A stretch of DNA of 54,160 nucleotides from Streptomyces sp. S3(2020) (GCF_013044505.1 NZ_JABERD010000048.1:1-54160); one strand, 5' to 3'; numbered from the stretch's first letter, positions 15,095-24,041 are shown. Numbers and translations are program-made. The notes: generated by a model not told the origin, from the sequence alone.

Positions 15095-15708
15095 TACTGA
15101 CTTCCTCGGGTTGTTGTCGGCTGCTGGGTGAGGGTCAGTCTGGTGCCGGCCAGGCAGCCATCGATGAGGTCGGGCCGGAGCTGGATATGACGTAAGCCCC
15201 GGCGGAGGGTGCGTTCGAGGTGCTCGTCGTCGGTGAAGGCAACGTTGGCGAGCGGCCCGCGCCGTAACAGCGACCAGATGCCCTCGACCGGGTTCAAGTC
15301 CGGGGCGTAAGAGGGCAGTTGGACGATCGTGAGCCAGTCGTGCGCGGCCGCATACTCACGCATCCCGGCGGCCCGGTGAGTGTTGAGATTATCCCAGATC
15401 AGGACAATGGGAGCCTGGAGTTGAATGTGGGCGCGGACGATCAGATCGCGGTAGTCGCTCCAGGCGAAGGTGTCGCGGCCTTTGCCCCGATGCTTGCGGT
15501 GGCGGCGCGGCCTGTAGATCAGCCGGGACGTCTCGCCCGGCTTGTAACAGCACATCGCCGCGATCGACCAGCGGCGCCAGGAGCGGTCCCGCACCCGCAC
15601 CACCGGCGTGTGCCCACGCCGGCCCCAGGTGCGAGCGCGCGGCGGTGTCATCGAGAACCCGGCCTCGTCCTCGAAGACGATGTACGCACCCAGCGCCGCC
15701 GCGGTCAT
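15094..15708 (-). CDS. IS630 transposase orfB (DDE catalytic half)
   Basis: Starting at ATG 15708, within the orfA stop, the 204-residue product holds the DDE triad: Asp in VFEDEAGF, Asp in LIWDNLNTH, and Glu in LNPVEGIWS. The coding sequence runs to the very end of the element. Its TAA stop (15094-15096) is completed by the TA at the insertion boundary, so the last codon depends on the target. No internal damage was seen; this copy may be active. Confidence 0.85.
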   Translation of the reverse strand: MTAAALGAYIVFEDEAGFSMTPPRARTWGRRGHTPVVRVRDRSWRRWSIAAMCCYKPGETSRLIYRPRRHRKHRGKGRDTFAWSDYRDLIVRAHIQLQAPIVLIWDNLNTHRAAGMREYAAAHDWLTIVQLPSYAPDLNPVEGIWSLLRRGPLANVAFTDDEHLERTLRRGLRHIQLRPDLIDGCLAGTRLTLTQQPTTTRGSQ

Positions 15709-16253
15709 TCCGCCTGCGGCCACACATCCTTCTTCCACAGACCCACCGCCTGCTCGTCACGCTCAAGTGCCGGGCGGGCCGGCGACTGCCAGGACCAGCC
15801 GTGCCGGTGCATCAGCCGCCACACCGCCGCCGACGAGCAGTCCAGTCGGAACTTCCGGGCGATCAGCTCTCTGATCCGGGCCAGGGTCCAGCGCTGGTCC
15901 TCCCAGCCATGCACGGCCGGCCCCAGCGCCAGTTCCTTCTCCAGTTCGGCGAACTGGCCATCGGACAGCTTGGGCAGTTTCGGCGGCCCCGAGGAGGCGA
16001 GCGCGTCCATTCCGCCCTCCCGCCAGGCACGCCGCCAGCGTTCCACCGACCGCTCACTCACCCGCAGATCCTTCGCGATCAGCACGTTTCTCTCACCGCG
16101 ACCAAACCGCTCGCCCGCCTCGTACCGGATCCGTTCGCGTAACCGCCGCCTCTCGGCGGTCAGTCCGCCACCCTGCGCATACCGCATACCACCGGCCTAC
16201 CGCAGGGATCACCACCCGTCACCACCCCCGACAACACCCCGAAGAGATCAGTA
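15095..16253 (-). mobile_element. IS630-family insertion sequence, complete copy
   Basis: The left end reads TACTGACTTCCTCGGGTTG and the right end, reversed, TACTGATCTCTTCGGGGTG. These form imperfect terminal inverted repeats bounded by TA dinucleotides at 15095-15096 and 16252-16253, the expected TA target duplication. The element is about 1.16 kb and holds two overlapping reading frames on the reverse strand that together make the transposase. Confidence 0.85.
15705..16187 (-). CDS. IS630 transposase orfA (DNA-binding half)
   Basis: This 160-residue protein carries a helix-turn-helix (NVLIAKDLRVSERSVERWRR, residues ~34-53) and a second helix-turn-helix-like region (LARIRELIARKFRLDCSSAA, ~107-126), as in IS630/Tc1-like transposases. 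It ends WPQAE at TGA 15705. The catalytic half begins in the overlapping frame (ATGA, 15705-15708), so the product is probably made by coupling or frameshifting across this point. Confidence 0.85.
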   Translation of the reverse strand: MRYAQGGGLTAERRRLRERIRYEAGERFGRGERNVLIAKDLRVSERSVERWRRAWREGGMDALASSGPPKLPKLSDGQFAELEKELALGPAVHGWEDQRWTLARIRELIARKFRLDCSSAAVWRLMHRHGWSWQSPARPALERDEQAVGLWKKDVWPQAE

Positions 16254-16890
16254 ATTGGCAGCCGAGTCGTCGTGGGGCACCGGGCGGCCAATCACTGAGA
16301 GCCACAAGCGGCAGAGCTTTTTCAACCACACCCGGCGCCCCTGGGTGGGTGAACCATACGAAGGGCTCACCGCCTCCCGCAGAACAACGTAGGGATGCTT
16401 TTGCATGGCCGAGACTCATCCGGCGCCGGATCGCGCCGGTCTCTCATTCAAGGGTGGGCCGTCTATGAGCTGAACTGGGCGAAGCGAAGAGAGCGTTTTC
16501 ACACGAAGCGCGCGTGCTAGCGCAGGTGATGGCTCGAACCCGTTCGGGACTTACGCACTTGAGGAGGGCTCGGCGGCCGAGCCCTGGATGATCGCCGTCC
16601 AGGGCGGAAATATCCATATCGCGAGTGCCGGAGACCGGTGCACCGTCTGCTGGGGCGGACACGGCGCTCCCTGACCGGGGAGTCATGCTCGTCTCCAGGG
16701 TGAACGCGTACTCGCTTTCCTCGTGGAGCACCCTGCCCAGGGCGGGGCGGGGTCCATGGGGAGCAGCCCTGTGGCCGTTCCTGCGTAGCGGTCGGGCTGC
16801 GCCGTCCGGCACCGAGGCCCGATGACGGTCACGCTGCGCGAAGTCCCTGCGACTGTATGAGCCGCAGTAGCGCGGAGGCCGTTCGCTGCG
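16254..16890. other. no convincing gene; degraded intergenic DNA
   Basis: Several short frames exist on both strands, but none has a good start, protein-like composition over its length or a recognisable motif. One plus-strand stretch around 16585-16670 (WMIAVQGGNIHIASAGDRC) looks faintly protein-like and may be a relic. There is no similarity to the missing half of the integrase broken by IS630. Confidence 0.4.
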
Positions 16891-17901
16891 TCAGCTCCAG
16901 GGGTCCCAGGCGTCGTTGACGCCGGGTTGGGCGTTGTTGAGCATCTGGTCGACCGTGCGGGCGAGGCCGTGGTCCTCGTCCACGTGCGCGATCCACGGGA
17001 CGCTGTTCAGGTTGTGTGCCAGGTCGTCGGTGGCAAGGGTGTCGAGGGTGGTGCGCAGGGTGTCCGGGACGGGGGTGTCCGTGAGGCAGAGCCAGGCGAG
17101 CGCGGCTGGTACTCGAACGTGCGGTGGCTGCGAGGTGTTGGACCACAGAGCGTGAGTCCAGGCGACGGCGTGGATGCGCGTGTCGCCGCCGTGTTCACGG
17201 GCGAGTTCGGCAATGGCCAGGACGAGGCTCGCCCGGACCGCCGGAGTCTGTTCTCGCTCCAGGCAGGCGTGCAGGGTCTGAGTGATGCGGCTGGCGTTGC
17301 CGCAGGCAGTGGCCAGGGCGTAGCAGACGGAGATGCGGACGCCGGGGAGGGGATCGTCGAGGAGGGGGAGGAGCAGGCCCATGTCGGCGGTGATGGCGTT
17401 GCGGGAGGCCTGGATGGACCAGTTCATCGCGTAGCCGCTGCAGTCGTAGAACCAGCCCGGGGGCGTCACTTCGAGGAATGTAGTGCGTGTGCCGTATCCC
17501 CAGTGCTGTCGCCGGGCCGCCGCGGTGGCCAGGGAAAGTGTGTCGGCGCGGTGATGCGCGGACGCGTCGGCGGCGATACGCACGAGGAACGGCACAGCCA
17601 GCGGGGCAACGGAGCCGACCGTGCCCTGGTGGACCACGCCTGCCCACAGCTGTTCCAGTGCACGCCCGGCTGCCTTAGCGTCAGCGGAGCGCAGCCGGGC
17701 CAGGAGCGAGGGGACGTCGTCACCCGAGCCGTAGGCGTGCCCGAAGCGGGACCAGGGCACATCCTCGAAGCAGAAGCCATCCTTGACGTCCTGCGACATG
17801 CCCGCGATTACCGCGCGGACGTCGAGCGCAGTGCCCTCGTATGGCTCCATCCCGTGCTCCAACACCTGCTCATGATCGAACACTAGCTCCTCGGCGGTCA
17901 C
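16891..17901 (-). CDS. HEAT-repeat-like protein
   Basis: The GTG at 17901 is chosen because GGGGAG lies six bases upstream; the frame stays open further up without a better site. The 336-residue product consists of repeated paired helices typical of HEAT/ARM folds, for example VPSLLARLRSADAKAAGRAL (early), MGLLLPLLDDPLPGVRISVC (middle) and ERTPAV/AVRASLVLAIAELA-type pairs, ending with a helix and a short acidic tail. No enzyme motif or membrane segment is present. Such proteins are scaffolds for protein contact and are common beside toxins and NTPases in Streptomyces accessory regions. No partner gene is adjacent, so the function is unknown. Confidence 0.75.
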   Translation of the reverse strand: MTAEELVFDHEQVLEHGMEPYEGTALDVRAVIAGMSQDVKDGFCFEDVPWSRFGHAYGSGDDVPSLLARLRSADAKAAGRALEQLWAGVVHQGTVGSVAPLAVPFLVRIAADASAHHRADTLSLATAAARRQHWGYGTRTTFLEVTPPGWFYDCSGYAMNWSIQASRNAITADMGLLLPLLDDPLPGVRISVCYALATACGNASRITQTLHACLEREQTPAVRASLVLAIAELAREHGGDTRIHAVAWTHALWSNTSQPPHVRVPAALAWLCLTDTPVPDTLRTTLDTLATDDLAHNLNSVPWIAHVDEDHGLARTVDQMLNNAQPGVNDAWDPWS

Positions 17902-17963
17902 ACTTCTCCCCTGCAGCGTCGCTGTCCAACAGGACCTGCCTATCACGCAGCACGGACAACGCA

Positions 17964-18047
17964 TACGAGACCAACTACTGCCGCGGAACCACGAAACCCC
18001 AGGTCACAGTCACGACCTAGAGGCTTGATCGAACCCGGGACGGTTCA
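17964..18047. repeat. dispersed ~84-bp repeat, copy 1
   Basis: This segment is about 93% identical to 44531-44613, 26.5 kb away. Read on the plus strand, part of it would encode the tail of a protein (TKPQVTVTT then TAG 18017-18019), so it may be the 3' end of a lost gene, perhaps a transposase. It ends at the TCA that borders the IS5 element. Confidence 0.7.
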
Positions 18048-18149
18048 GTGGACGTTAAGTCCGATCTTCCTCGGTTCGTGATCGCTCGATCGTGGGATTG
18101 ATCGTCGCGCAGGCCGCCAACTAGGCATGTCCATGCTGAGATGCGGGGC

Positions 18150-19004
18150 ATGGAGCGAGAGCCATACCCCAGCGACTTATCGGACGAGCAGTGGTCGTTG
18201 ATCGAGCCGATGATCACGGCCTGGAAGCAGGACCGGGTGGCACGGTCGGCGACCGGTGATCCCGGGTCCTGTGACCTGCGGGAGGTAGTGAACGCGATCT
18301 TCTATCAGAACCGGACGGGCTGTCAGTGGCGCTACCTCCCGCATGATCTGCCGTACTGGTCGGCGGTGTTCTACTACTTCGGCCTGTGGCGCCGGGACGG
18401 GCTCGACCAGCGGATCCAGGAACTGCTGCGCTGCCAGGTGCGGGAGAGAGCCCGGCGATTAGAGGACCCGTCCCTCGTGATCATCGACACCCAGTCAGTG
18501 CGCGCGGCCGCGGGTGTCCCGAAGACCACGACGGGGCTGGATGCCAACAAGAAGGTGTCGGGCCGTAAGCGGGGACTGGCCGTGGATGTTCTGGGGCTGG
18601 TCATCGGTGTCGTGGTGCTGGCCGCCTCCGCCCACGACAACGCCGCCGGCACCGCCCTGCTCGACCAGGCCGCCGAACGCTGCGGGATGCGCCTGGAGAA
18701 AGCCCTGGTGGACCAGGGCTTCAAGGACGAAGTCGTCATCCATGGCGTGTTGTTGGACATCGACGTCGAGGTCGTCCGCCGCAACCCCGAAGACCAGGGC
18801 AAAGGCTTCGTTCCGCAGCCGAAGCGGTGGATCGTGGAGCAGGTCAACGGCACGTTGATGTTGCACCGGCGTCTGGCCCGTGAGTACGACCACCGGCCCG
18901 ACACCTCCGCCTCGCGTGTCTACTGGGCCTCGATCGCGAACGTGACCCGCCGCCTCACCACCCCGAGCCCGGCCTGGCGCGACACCCTCGAGCTGGCCGC
19001 ATGA
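18150..19004 (+). CDS. IS5-family transposase
   Basis: The 284-residue protein begins MEREPYPSDLSDEQWSLIEP, the usual IS5-group start (an in-frame ATG at 18141 is also possible). It continues with the DUF4096-like region (FYQNRTGCQWRYLPHDLPYW) and the DDE domain: Asp in IIDTQSVRA, Asp near ALVDQGF, and the C-terminal Glu in WIVEQVNGT. No frameshifts were seen. It overlaps the accessory gene by four bases (ATGA). Confidence 0.9.
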   Translation: MEREPYPSDLSDEQWSLIEPMITAWKQDRVARSATGDPGSCDLREVVNAIFYQNRTGCQWRYLPHDLPYWSAVFYYFGLWRRDGLDQRIQELLRCQVRERARRLEDPSLVIIDTQSVRAAAGVPKTTTGLDANKKVSGRKRGLAVDVLGLVIGVVVLAASAHDNAAGTALLDQAAERCGMRLEKALVDQGFKDEVVIHGVLLDIDVEVVRRNPEDQGKGFVPQPKRWIVEQVNGTLMLHRRLAREYDHRPDTSASRVYWASIANVTRRLTTPSPAWRDTLELAA

Positions 19005-19399
19005 ACATCACCGAGCTCCTGGCCGATCTCCAGGCACGGCACGATGAGACCACCGTCCGGGCCGGTGAACTACGAGACCAGGTCGAGCACTTGACCGCCG
19101 CCCTGGCCGAGACCGAAGCACGACTGGCGGACCTGGCCACCACCCGGAAGGTCATCGCCGAACTCGCACCGGCAAGAGAAGACTCTGAACCGCCCGAGAC
19201 GAATACCGCTTACCAGGCCATCGTGGACGCCTTCAACCAGTACCCCGACCAGGAGTTCCGAGCCCGTGAGCTGCACGAACTCCTCGGCATGCCCACCGAC
19301 GGGGCCGCCGTCAACGTCACCCGCGCTCGCCTCGGACGCCTCACCCGCCAAGGCTTCCTCACCCAGCCCGGACGAGGCCGCTACCAGAAACGGACTTAA
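19001..19399 (+). CDS. IS5 accessory protein with coiled coil and winged-helix-like end
   Basis: This 132-residue protein begins with a coiled coil (LQARHDETTVRAGELRDQVE and following Leu/Ala heptads, residues ~8-50). It ends in a small helix-turn-helix-like region (FRARELHELLGMPTDGAAVN, then RLGRLTRQGFLTQPGRGRY). It starts in the transposase stop codon and its TAA lies inside the right inverted repeat. It probably assists or represses transposition. Confidence 0.78.
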   Translation: MNITELLADLQARHDETTVRAGELRDQVEHLTAALAETEARLADLATTRKVIAELAPAREDSEPPETNTAYQAIVDAFNQYPDQEFRARELHELLGMPTDGAAVNVTRARLGRLTRQGFLTQPGRGRYQKRT

Positions 19400-19411
19400 C
19401 GTCCACTCAGG

Positions 19412-19798
19412 ACCGTCTACACCGCACCCGGCGAGGACGCGGCGACAGAGCGGTTCCTGGAGTTCCAGGAAGCGTGGGGCCGGAAGTATCCGGCGATCGT
19501 GAAGCTGTGGTCGGACGCCGGGGTCGAGTTCGTGCCCTTTCTCTCCTTCGACGTCGAGATCCGCAAGGTCATCTGCAGCACGAACGCGATCGAGAGCGTC
19601 AACGCCCGCATCCGCAGGTCCGTCCGCGCCCGCGGGCACTTCCCCAACGAGGCCGCCGCCCTCAAGTGCATCTACATGGCGCTGATGAGCCTGGACCCGA
19701 CGGGCAAGGGCCGCAAGCGGTGGACCATGCGCTGGAAAGCACCCCTGAACGCGTTCCAGATCGCCTTCGAGGGTCGCCTGACCCCGAGCAACAACTGA
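19412..19798 (+). pseudogene. IS256-family (mutator) transposase, C-terminal fragment
   Basis: The frame TVYTAPGEDAATERFLEFQE continues with the typical IS256 end (IRKVICSTNAIESVNARIRR, then LMSLDPTGKGRKRWTMRWK) to TGA 19798. The N-terminal two thirds, with the first catalytic Asp residues, are absent, and the fragment begins right after the IS5 target duplication. The following 19815-19845 region (GTTAAATTGACACA) looks like the IS256 terminal repeat. Confidence 0.82.
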
Positions 19799-19999
19799 CC
19801 ACTCAACAACCAAGATCAGCCGTTAAATTGACACAATATTGGATCTTCCACACCCAGCGGGAACGCGAACGCCTCCATCCCCACCCCGACCAGCGCCACT
19901 ACGAACTCGGAGCCTGAGCCTCAAGCTCACTCAAAAGGAGCCGCACCACCGCCGTTTCCCGTCCAACGGAGGCCATTCAAGCAGCATGATCTGCTACGA

Positions 20000-20614
20000 A
20001 TGTCGGGCAAGAATGCACTTATGGGCGACGGATGGTCAGTCGTTGCGGCTGGAGCGGTCAGTCTGCTCGGTGCCGTGGTAGGCGGATTAGCCGCGATCAT
20101 CGGAACCAAGATCGGGGCGGAAAAGAACGCGGATGCCGTGCTGCAGCAGACAATGGAGCAAGCGCGCACTCAGCGCTCGCAGTGGGTCCGTGGCCAACGC
20201 GCTGCAGCCTACGAACGGTTCCTCGGAGTCTGGGACGACTACACCCTAGCCCGCGGGCAGTTCCACTTCGAGCGGCCGCCCACGTACAACAATTTCCAGA
20301 GAGTGCAGGAGTTGGGTGGGCGCCTCGGGACAGCCGCCTTCAGTATCCGAGTCGTCGGCCCTGAGAGTGTTGCGACGGCCGCTGAGCAGGTCTTACGCGA
20401 TGTCACCGCTATGCGCATTTCAGAGGACGTTCAAGCAGAGTGGGACAGTGTCCTCATCCAGTATCGCGAGACCAATGATCCTCAAGTTCAGCAGCGGCTC
20501 GTCGGAATCGCAGAAGAGATCCTCTACAGGGGGTCTTGGGATCAAGCGATCGACGTGCTCGCTCAGCGGCAGCGCTTTCTCCAGTCAGCGGCTGAGGCTT
20601 TGGACGGCCCTTGA
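20000..20614 (+). CDS. membrane-anchored hypothetical protein
   Basis: The predicted 204-residue protein has one N-terminal membrane segment (residues ~13-36, WSVVAAGAVSLLGAVVGGLA then AIIGTKIGA) followed by a soluble, mostly helical region. ATG 20021 is an alternative start seven codons in. No motif identifies a function. Similar short anchored helical proteins are frequent orphans in Streptomyces. It stands alone between an IS256 relic and an IS21 relic. Confidence 0.65.
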   Translation: MSGKNALMGDGWSVVAAGAVSLLGAVVGGLAAIIGTKIGAEKNADAVLQQTMEQARTQRSQWVRGQRAAAYERFLGVWDDYTLARGQFHFERPPTYNNFQRVQELGGRLGTAAFSIRVVGPESVATAAEQVLRDVTAMRISEDVQAEWDSVLIQYRETNDPQVQQRLVGIAEEILYRGSWDQAIDVLAQRQRFLQSAAEALDGP

Positions 20615-20667
20615 TGCTCCGAAGCGCGGGGCTGACTGGCCCGTCCGGTTCAGCACCATGTTCTCAC

Positions 20668-21738
20668 TCAGAAAGAGCCGCACCCAACGGCGATCATTCC
20701 ATAGCGATCGACCCGCGGCGTGAAGACGATCCCCGTCTCGAACGGCGAGTCGGGCAGGGGCAGCAGAAGCGGTGCCTCGCTCGCGAAGTCCTGGCCGATC
20801 GTGCGGATCCGCATGCCGATCCGCCGGTCTTCCTCCAACCGCTCGAACTCCGTGAAGGCCGCGTTCAGATCCTCCAGCGAGTTCACCCGCGGCACCGGAG
20901 TGAGGTAGTTTCGGCGGAAGTATCCGACCTGGCCTTCCACTCCGCCCTTCTCATGTGCCCCGCGCAGTCCCGGCTCGCAGTAGAAGGGAACGAAGGCGAA
21001 GTGCCGCCTGAAGTCAGCCCACTTCGGGTGTTCCTCCCGCGACCGGCTCTTGTGGATCACCCGAGAGACAGCCGGGGACAGGTTGTCGTAGCGGATCTGG
21101 CCGCCCGGGACCCCGCCCAGCACCCCAAACGCGTGAACATGGCCGTCCAGGAAGGCTTCCTGCCCGCACGAAGTGGTGATGCGGTGCACCGCCTTGCCCG
21201 AGTAGGCCAGACGGAACGCGAACACGTAACACTTCGTCCGCTGATCTGCCAGATCCACCCATGCCTCGCCGAAGTCGACCTCCGCGTCCATGCCCGGCCG
21301 GTTGTGCCGGACAACGAACCCGGCCGCCGGTGTCGCCCGAGCGGCCTCGGCCATCTCGCGCCGACGCCGGGACACGTAGTCCCAAACCGTGGTGTAAGCG
21401 ACCTCGGCCCCCAGTTCCCGCTGCAGCCGGGTCAAGATCCGCTTCACGGTGTGACGCTGCTTCGGCGGCGCCTCCAGGTCCTGCAGGAGCCACTCGTCGA
21501 TCGTCTTCTTGAACGGCTCCAGCCGCGGCGACTGCCGTACCGGCGTCTTGCGCGGCCTGGGCGACGGCGAGACCAACGCCTCCCGTACCAGCCGACGATG
21601 CACCCCGTACTTGCGTGCCAGAGCCCGGATCGACAGACCCTCCTGCCACGAATCACGACGGATCCGCAGGAACAACTCATCCTTCGACAGGTCCACCGGC
21701 CTCGCCCCCTCGTGGCGACCCGACTGCAACAGTCCCAC
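20668..21738 (-). pseudogene. istA: IS21-family transposase istA, C-terminally truncated
   Basis: The reverse strand encodes an N-terminal helix-turn-helix (GLSIRALARKYGVHRRLVRE) and the DDE core of IstA (GMDAEVDFGEAWVDL, IRYDNLSPAV, and the downstream Glu in GAHEKGGVEGQVGYFRRNYL). It breaks off after VDRYGMIAV, where the C-terminal ~130 residues should follow, and ends MIAVGCGSF. The istB ATPase gene is absent. Translation probably starts inside the open frame near PVDLSKDELFLR. Confidence 0.82.
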
Positions 21739-21973
21739 CGCACCAAAGAGGGTGGGGCCAACTCGCCCCGGAACAACCCCTGAACGCCCCCAAGCGCCCT
21801 AGCACTGGAGCCAGCTCAAGCCGGAAGAGTGGAGCCGCTACCAGCCGTTAAAGCCAGCCTGCACGTGCTGTCGGTGAGACTGCGCTGGCACTCGTACTGG
21901 ACGCGCACGGCGGTGGCGGTGTCGGCGGCCCGTGCCGAACTGCGCCGCCAAGGGCGACAGTTGTGTGCGCTGG

Positions 21974-22207
21974 ATGGTGTCCGGTGAGCCGTCGGCCGGA
22001 GCATTTCACGGTGCGCGAGGAGCAGTTCTGTCCCAGATCCGCCGCTCGGTCCTCGATCGCGGAGAAGCCCTGTCGGTGCGCGAGCTGGGGGCGGCCCTGG
22101 GACTGCGCAGCCTGGCATCGGTGGTCTACCACCTGAAGAACCTGGAACGCAGCGGCGCCCTGGTCCGCGACGGACGCAACTGGAACACCTGCCGGTTGAC
22201 TCGTTAG
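21974..22207 (+). CDS. LexA-type winged-helix domain protein (no peptidase domain)
   Basis: From ATG 21974 the 77-residue product consists almost entirely of the LexA N-terminal DNA-binding domain (VLSQIRRSVLDRGEALSVRE, LGAALGLRSLASVVYHLKNL, then a beta wing ERSGALVRDGRNW). The S24 autopeptidase half is missing, so it cannot be a classic SOS repressor. Short LexA-like winged helices are common in Streptomyces accessory DNA. The end of the IS21 remnant lies just upstream. Confidence 0.65.
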   Translation: MVSGEPSAGAFHGARGAVLSQIRRSVLDRGEALSVRELGAALGLRSLASVVYHLKNLERSGALVRDGRNWNTCRLTR

Positions 22208-22217
22208 CTGTGCCGTC

Positions 22218-23396
22218 TCATGAGATGGGTGTCAGGGGTGTCAGCGACCCTCGATCGGCGAAGCGGCGGCCCTCTTCAGGGCGGACGATGAAGACTCCGG
22301 ATCCAGGTGGGTCCTCCACGGATGTTCTGCGCATGCGGGCTGCCCACTCAGGAGTGGGCCACCGAGTGTTGCGGTCCCAACGGATTCCCACGAGGTTGAT
22401 CGCCGCAAAATCCACGGTTGTGAGGTCGGCGCCAAGGAAGTTGATTGCCGCGTCAGTCAGGTTGCTGCGGGCTTCCATGAGGTCACTGGCGCGGAACCGG
22501 GCTTGGACACGAGCACGCGTGACGTCATAGATGAGGCCGTTGGCGAGGTCGAGGCCGGGGGCGAGGCCGAGGGCGCGGGTGAGGGCGCTGGTGGGATCGA
22601 GGGTACTGGCGAGGGCGCGTACGAGGTCGGGGTCACGAACGAAGGCACGGATGAGATCACGGACGAGCACACGGGAAAGACCATGAGCGTTGGCGAGTTG
22701 CCTGTCGAGAGTGAGATTGGCGGGGACGCCGCGGGCGCGGGCATTGACGCGATCGGACACCTTGAGACCACGCACGAGAGCGAGGGCGAGGTCGAGAGCG
22801 CGGTCGAAGTCCACATCGTGGTCGAGCGTGAGCGCTAGGGTCTTGGCGCGTCGGAAGGCGCGGGAGAAGTCGCCGGCACGGTCCAGGTCGCGTACGAAGG
22901 CGCGGACGCGGACACCAACGGGGTAGCGGAACGGCCTGCCGGCGCGGTCGCAGGCAGGGTAGATAGCGAGGTCACGGGCGCGAGCCCGGACGATCTCGCG
23001 ACTGGTGTCACGGACTAGGCCAACGTCACGGACCAGGTCGCTGGCGCGAGAACGCACGCCGTCGCGAGCAGAGGCACGGTCGTGGTCGAAATCGAGGGCA
23101 GGGTCGACGTCAGGATCGAGGTCAACATCCTTGAGCAGGTCCGCGACCTTCAGGAGGTTGCGGCGATACCGGAGCCGCTCATGGGGAGACACGGACTTCC
23201 AGCGAGACGTCGCGTCAGCCAGACTCAGCACCGTCATGCTGTCATGGGTCGGGTCGGCCGGAGAAGCCAGGCCGGGGCGAGGAGCCTCCAGCGCCGGATC
23301 AGGTCCGAGAGACTTGAGGGCCGGTCGGAAGCCGGGAGAACGCCGTGACAACACAGCCAGAACACGGCCCGTGAAAGACTCGGCAGAAATCGTCAC
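22218..23396 (-). CDS. Arg-Asp-rich helical-repeat protein with pentapeptide-like C-terminus
   Basis: The GTG at 23396 overlaps the stop of the upstream membrane-protein gene (GTGA), so the two are coupled. The 392-residue product has an ordinary first ~85 residues. A long region (~90-310) follows, built of short repeats of Arg/Asp with Leu/Val/Ala (for example ASDLVRDVGLVRDTSREIVR and DFDRALDLALALVRGL). Residues ~320-350 look like pentapeptide-type A(N/D)L repeats (DAAINFLGADLTTVDFAAIN). The last part is a conserved-looking tail with GIRWDRNTRWPTPEWAARMR and GVFIVRPEEG. The repeat should form stacked charged helices. I know no function. The membrane-protein partner suggests an assembly at the membrane. 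Confidence 0.7.
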   Translation of the reverse strand: MTISAESFTGRVLAVLSRRSPGFRPALKSLGPDPALEAPRPGLASPADPTHDSMTVLSLADATSRWKSVSPHERLRYRRNLLKVADLLKDVDLDPDVDPALDFDHDRASARDGVRSRASDLVRDVGLVRDTSREIVRARARDLAIYPACDRAGRPFRYPVGVRVRAFVRDLDRAGDFSRAFRRAKTLALTLDHDVDFDRALDLALALVRGLKVSDRVNARARGVPANLTLDRQLANAHGLSRVLVRDLIRAFVRDPDLVRALASTLDPTSALTRALGLAPGLDLANGLIYDVTRARVQARFRASDLMEARSNLTDAAINFLGADLTTVDFAAINLVGIRWDRNTRWPTPEWAARMRRTSVEDPPGSGVFIVRPEEGRRFADRGSLTPLTPIS

Positions 23397-23929
23397 GCCG
23401 CTCCCCCTCCGCCCGTCAGATCCTGTTGTGGGGCAACGCCCCCGTTCGGCTGTGCATTTCCTGCAGCGCCGCCCGCCTGGACCATGGGCTGCCCAATGCC
23501 AGGCTGCTGGAGGTTCTGAGCTTGTTGCTGCGCCTCCTCCACCACACCCCCCAGGGCCGCCCTGCCCGCACTCTTGACCATCAACGGCACCAGCGTGGTG
23601 ACCTGTTGGACAGCCGACAGCCCACCCAGACCGATGAGGAACGCCACCAGCGGATTCGTGCTCTGCGGATAGGTGGCTCCCACAGCACCGGTCAGGGCTC
23701 CACTGACCAGTAGTCGCAGTACTCCAGCAACGCAATAGGCCTTCCAGCCGGGTGCGGGCAGGTGCTCCTCGCCGGGCCGCACATCCGCCCTGCGTTGGGG
23801 CGGCTCGACGGTGTCCGACTGGACATTCCACGGCATCTGACGGTGCCATTTGATGGCCTTTATGACATCGACGGCCTCCATGGCGGCGCCGCCAGCCGCC
23901 CCCACTACCGCCGCCATGAACCAATCCAC
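23393..23929 (-). CDS. membrane protein, partner of the Arg-Asp-rich protein
   Basis: The 178-residue product has a short glycine/alanine-rich N-terminus (WFMAAVVGAAGGAAM) that may insert in the membrane. Two hydrophobic segments follow (around YCVAGVLRLLVSGALTGAVG and NPLVAFLIGLGGLSAVQQVT), then a Gln/Gly/Ala-rich disordered tail. The start may be GTG 23929 or ATG 23917; neither has a strong ribosome binding site. It is coupled by four bases to the downstream repeat protein. Not recognised as a known family. Confidence 0.62.
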   Translation of the reverse strand: MDWFMAAVVGAAGGAAMEAVDVIKAIKWHRQMPWNVQSDTVEPPQRRADVRPGEEHLPAPGWKAYCVAGVLRLLVSGALTGAVGATYPQSTNPLVAFLIGLGGLSAVQQVTTLVPLMVKSAGRAALGGVVEEAQQQAQNLQQPGIGQPMVQAGGAAGNAQPNGGVAPQQDLTGGGGAA

Positions 23930-24041
23930 GGTAGGAGGTTAGACGGAATCGTGCAGCAGTCCCACCCGCTCACCACAAGGTCGGCACCAAACCTCACAGG
24001 ACAGGCTGACAAGCGACTTCGAGGATCAGCACACTGACCGC

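Larger units (their letters stand above)
18048..19406 (+). mobile_element. IS5-family insertion sequence with two genes, complete
   Basis: Both ends carry the inverted repeat GTGGACGTTAAGTCCG (18048 onward and reversed up to 19406). The element is flanked on each side by TCA (18045-18047 and 19407-19409), a 3-base target duplication. It is 1359 bp long and encodes a DDE transposase and a small accessory protein. It separates the dispersed repeat from an IS256 fragment, so it entered an older junction. Confidence 0.88.

Noticed and set aside
16444..16812. Open frames in the 16.3-16.9 kb gap
   Set aside because: No protein-like composition, start site or motif on either strand; reported only as an empty stretch.
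19815..19917. Short frame ending QRERERLHPHPDQRHYELGA
   Set aside because: It may be the tail of a transposase, but it is too short and unplaced to call; mostly IS256 end sequence.
22500..23130. Possible CRISPR or tandem DNA repeat (GGTCACGGACC-like units)
   Set aside because: The units are irregular in spacing and sequence and are explained by the Arg-Asp codon repeats of the protein at 22218-23396.
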